32,617 bases of DNA, from positions 1 through 32,617 of the forward strand of contig NW_026970613.1 in NCBI RefSeq assembly GCF_963678635.1, written 5' to 3'. Position numbers and translations under genes: made by a program. Of the stretch, positions 29,717 through 32,617 are shown one piece after another (position 1 is the stretch's first letter; each line of letters starts with the position of its first letter). Source of the DNA: Symsagittifera roscoffensis (Eukaryota; Xenacoelomorpha; Acoela; Convolutidae). The notes beneath the pieces were generated by a model. The model was not told where the DNA came from and searched no databases. It saw only the letters and a list, made by a program, of their open reading frames with translations.

Positions 29717-30480
29717 ATGAAAATAGAAGAAACCGAAAAGTTAAACCTACAGTATTCAAACACTATTCAGTCAACAACTTCACAAATAAATCATGGTCAT
29801 GATTCTGACAATGAGTTAGCAGAAAAATTCACTCAAATTTTAAATATTTACCAAAAGAATTCAAACTTCAAAGGTAAACCATCATTCAAAAATGTGGTGC
29901 ATTATTGTCGCAGATATGGAAATAGCATTGCTGAATGCAGACAAAAAAAACAGAAAAATCAAAACAAACTACAGAAACAAGGAGAACCAAATAATTTTTT
30001 AAACCAATTTACGAAAAAAGGTCAAATTCTACCAATGAAAAGCATTCACAGTAAAAAAAAAGCGCAAGAAAACCCATTCCAGACAACTACTCTAATTTTA
30101 GACAACAATCACTTCACCGAAATTATTTTCGCGGAAGTTCTCCAGACAGAAGAAGTTCACAAAATTTTTGGCAAAATAGATATAGCGGATCAAATAGTTG
30201 GAACAATCAGTTTCGCATAAACTATTCGAGATCAATTTCAAACAGAAGCATTTACCCAAACGATAATAGAAGTCTTTCCTACTCAAACTCGCGGAACAGA
30301 TACTTTTATAATGATTGTTCAGGAAACTCCTCATTTAATCGAAATTGAAATTTTTCAAACAATAGAAATCGAAATTATTCTAATAATAGACCACGAAAAT
30401 ACTCCAACAATAGACCAAATTACAACAATAACAATAATAGATCCCGTGATAACTCCAGGAATCGAAACAACAACTACCTA
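29717..30480 (+). pseudogene. Nucleocapsid-like remnant with degenerate zinc knuckle
   Basis: ATG 29717 opens a 167-residue frame to 30220, with VVHYCRRYGNSIAECRQ. Compared with the C-x2-C-x4-H-x4-C knuckle, the first Cys is Val and the His is Asn, so metal binding is lost. In another frame from about 30120 to 30480 lies an Arg/Asn/Ser low-complexity region (RNYFRGSSPDRRSSQ, NNRPRKYSNNRPNYNNN), the usual RNA-binding end of such Gag proteins. Confidence 0.65.
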
Positions 30481-30699
30481 AAGAGAAGAAAATCAACCAG
30501 ACCTTCCCGGTATTGAAGATACAGAAAAGAAAGAATTACAATCCAGTCAGATTCATTGCGAAACCACAAACGAAGAAAGCAAAACATAACATACGCTTCT
30601 AAGGAATATGCTTCAAATCGACAACGAATATATGAAACAACAATCGATTAGAAGTAATATCAAAACAACGCAAGCATTCCTATCCTCGAAAAGCCAAAC

Positions 30700-31020
30700 G
30701 ACAGCCAAAATCAAACAAATTACACTCCACGAGTTAGTACAAATAATTCAAATACAAAGAATGTATATCAAAACACAACAAATAAAAAACAACGACCTAA
30801 AGAAAAATTCCAAATCCAATTCTCTTAGAAAGTCCAAAGAGTAAAAGATTTTCAATCACCAGACCTCGAAATTGATCTTCTAATTGATTCAGGAGCAGAA
30901 TCAAAAGTTATAAACACCCCTACATGGACTGAAGTCCAAATTATACACCCAAGACTATCACCTTCGAAAGCTTGGATTAAACTAGCCACAGTGCAAGGAT
31001 CATGTCTTGCCAATTATAAA
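30700..31020 (+). pseudogene. Retropepsin (aspartic protease) remnant
   Basis: In one frame, DFQSPDLEIDLLIDSGAES is followed by VINTPTWTEVQI and KAWIKLATVQGS. LIDSGAES (about 30880-30903) is the active-site loop, with Ser in place of the usual Thr of DTG, which many such proteases share. The frame is lost past about 31020. No stop lies within the active-site part. From 31021 to 31392 the text is AT-rich with stops, and I see no clear domain. Confidence 0.75.
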
Positions 31021-31392
31021 CACAATTTTAGTTAAAATTTGTTCCGAACTGAACAATGGATCTAGTTAAGCTTTTAAATAGACCTTTCAAACAAATATTC
31101 CATATCACAGATATGAATTACTATTTCGTTGAAATATCGAATATTACAAACAAATTCCCACTATTTTTTTCTGAATAGCAAATTACATGTAAAAGACAAG
31201 TATACGAGAAAAATTAATACATCTCCAACATTCTTTCAAAGAATATATAAACAGCCCGCATTTTTTGTCAAAAATTTACCCTTACACAATCAACAACGCA
31301 AACACTTGAAACCATTATCCGGAAGTGAATTCAAACTTTCTATACATTAAGTACATCAATACAAGGTTGATCAAAATAGACAACAGCTAAAG

Positions 31393-31815
31393 ATGTCTGA
31401 CCTTGAACTTAAACCAATCAATAAGTTTTTTAGAGTAACAACCTCATCCAATAAATTTACAAAAGATATAAACTCAGACATAAATTCTTTACACGTATAC
31501 AACAACTCACCATACAAAATCATATTACCCGTACGTTTTGTAGAATATTGCGAAACAAATGGAACAGTTTTTCCAGCTGAAGAAAGAGCAATTAGAGTAA
31601 TTAACATTTTAAAGCTACTAGACATTTGTAAATCGACAATTGGTAATGAAGAACTCTCCATTAGTAATATTGCAAACGATTCCAAACGATATAGAGATTT
31701 TGTTTTAAATCTACATTTCAAATTTGAAATTATACAAAAGAAAAACAAAAATTTCTCACAATTTTCAATTTTCATCATCCTCAAAGAATCCAACAAGAAT
31801 TTGATCAATTATTAG
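31393..31815 (+). pseudogene. Pol linker segment between protease and reverse transcriptase
   Basis: Open for 140 codons from ATG 31393, with NSPYKIILPVRFVEYCETN, GTVFPAEERAIRVINILKLL and DICKSTIGNEELSISNI. It is internal to pol in position, so the ATG is probably not a real start. The frame appears to shift near 31780, after which HPQRIQQEFDQLLELLLSY continues toward the reverse transcriptase. Confidence 0.55.
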
Positions 31816-32617
31816 AACTTTTACTAAGTTACTCGATGGTTCATGCTACGTCTAAATTTCATGATAGAAAAGTAATTTCACCTTTACCCCTTCCTCTTAA
31901 CTTTGACGCAGTTTCCAAAAAGCACCAAGCAAAAAAGTACCAATTCTACTACAAGACAAAGTAAACAGGTTACTATACATTCTGGATTAATATGAAAATA
32001 CTTGACCAGTAAATAAAGAAAAACAGCCAAAAGGAAATATCTCCATAAACCCTGTTATCATTCTCGCTAAAGGCGAATCAACGAAAATGGTTTTAGACGC
32101 AAGATATCTCAATTCACTCATTGATGAATCTAAATGTGAATGGCCCATAGTACCAATCCAAGTATTACTCACTAAAACAAATGGGCATATTATACAACTG
32201 CTGTCACGAACAGCGCAGACAATTAAAGGCCATTAGATAAAAAATCACGACGCTTAACACAGTTCATTATTGAAAACCACAATTACGAATTTATTAGACT
32301 TTTCTATGGATTTTCCAGCAAATTTTTCAGCCTTTATGAGCAAAATCTTTCGACCACTAATTCCAAGTAAGAATGTTATCACATATCGAGACGTTGTTTT
32401 TTTACAATCTCAAACAAGACACGAAATGTTGAAAACATTAGATCAAATTCATCAGATTTTACTAAAAGAAAAAATGAAGGCAGCCCCAGATAAATCATGG
32501 TTCTTTCTCACCCGTGTTAAAATCCTTGGACATGAATGAAGGTAAAACAAAATTGCGATTATTGCGAGGTAACACAACATTCGGAGTAAAATTGCGAATA
32601 GATGCTATATTGAAATT
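31816..32617 (+). pseudogene. Ty3/gypsy-like reverse transcriptase remnant, cut by window edge
   Basis: In pieces: GNISINPVIILAKGESTKMV and LDARYLNSLIDESKCEWP (fingers and start of palm), then a damaged stretch, then DFPANFSAFMSKIFRPLIP, and the catalytic loop reading TYRDVVFLQSQT (about 32381-32413) where Y-x-D-D is expected. HQILLKEKMKAAPDKSWFFL and RVKILGHE follow, with a stop at 32537-32539. The Asp pair is lost, and several stops are present, so the enzyme would be dead. Domain order fits Ty3/gypsy. Confidence 0.85.

Overview
The window looks like a piece of an AT-rich animal (metazoan) genome made almost entirely of mobile elements. No host gene, tRNA, rRNA or bacterial-type operon is visible. 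The species cannot be named from sequence alone.

Region 1 (1 to about 15,438) is the right-hand part of a Maverick/Polinton (the integrated form of adintovirus-like elements). A leftward block (7069 down to 1) carries the virion and integration genes: a two-half protein of unknown role, a frameshifted small gene, a conserved PGY-motif protein, a WCTQH-motif protein, a two-segment membrane protein, the A32-like packaging ATPase, a small conserved protein, the retroviral-type integrase, the penton-like minor capsid protein, a basic core-like protein, and the major capsid protein, which runs off the left edge. A central part holds a rightward gene of unknown function, a 31-bp minisatellite and two leftward regulatory-looking genes beside CCAAT-box clusters. 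The rightward protein-primed family B DNA polymerase (10,633-14,983) ends the coding part. Next comes a 450-bp AT-rich end with small inverted repeats, four copies of a 10-bp motif and a C-run ending in CT, the likely terminal inverted repeat. The large core genes carry nonsense codons or frameshifts, so this copy is decayed. The adenain-like protease was not found and may lie off the left edge.

Region 2 (14,757-20,108) is a 2.68-kb head-to-tail duplication. Its unit starts inside the polymerase C-terminus, crosses the Polinton end, and includes the RNase H-integrase part of a Ty3/gypsy-like retroelement.

Region 3 (20,109-32,617) is an array of decayed copies of the same retroelement. A long direct repeat lying between integrase and gag (LTR-like, about 1.3 kb) occurs at 20,109 and 25,685, followed each time by a conserved basic ORF and gag remnants. 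The first gag is fused by deletion to a third integrase copy. The second continues into nucleocapsid, aspartic protease and reverse transcriptase remnants that reach the right edge.

Best overall reading (inference): a Polinton sits inside or against the pol gene of a Ty3/gypsy-like element. The junction was then duplicated in tandem, and the retroelement array decayed by point mutation, homopolymer indels and internal deletion.
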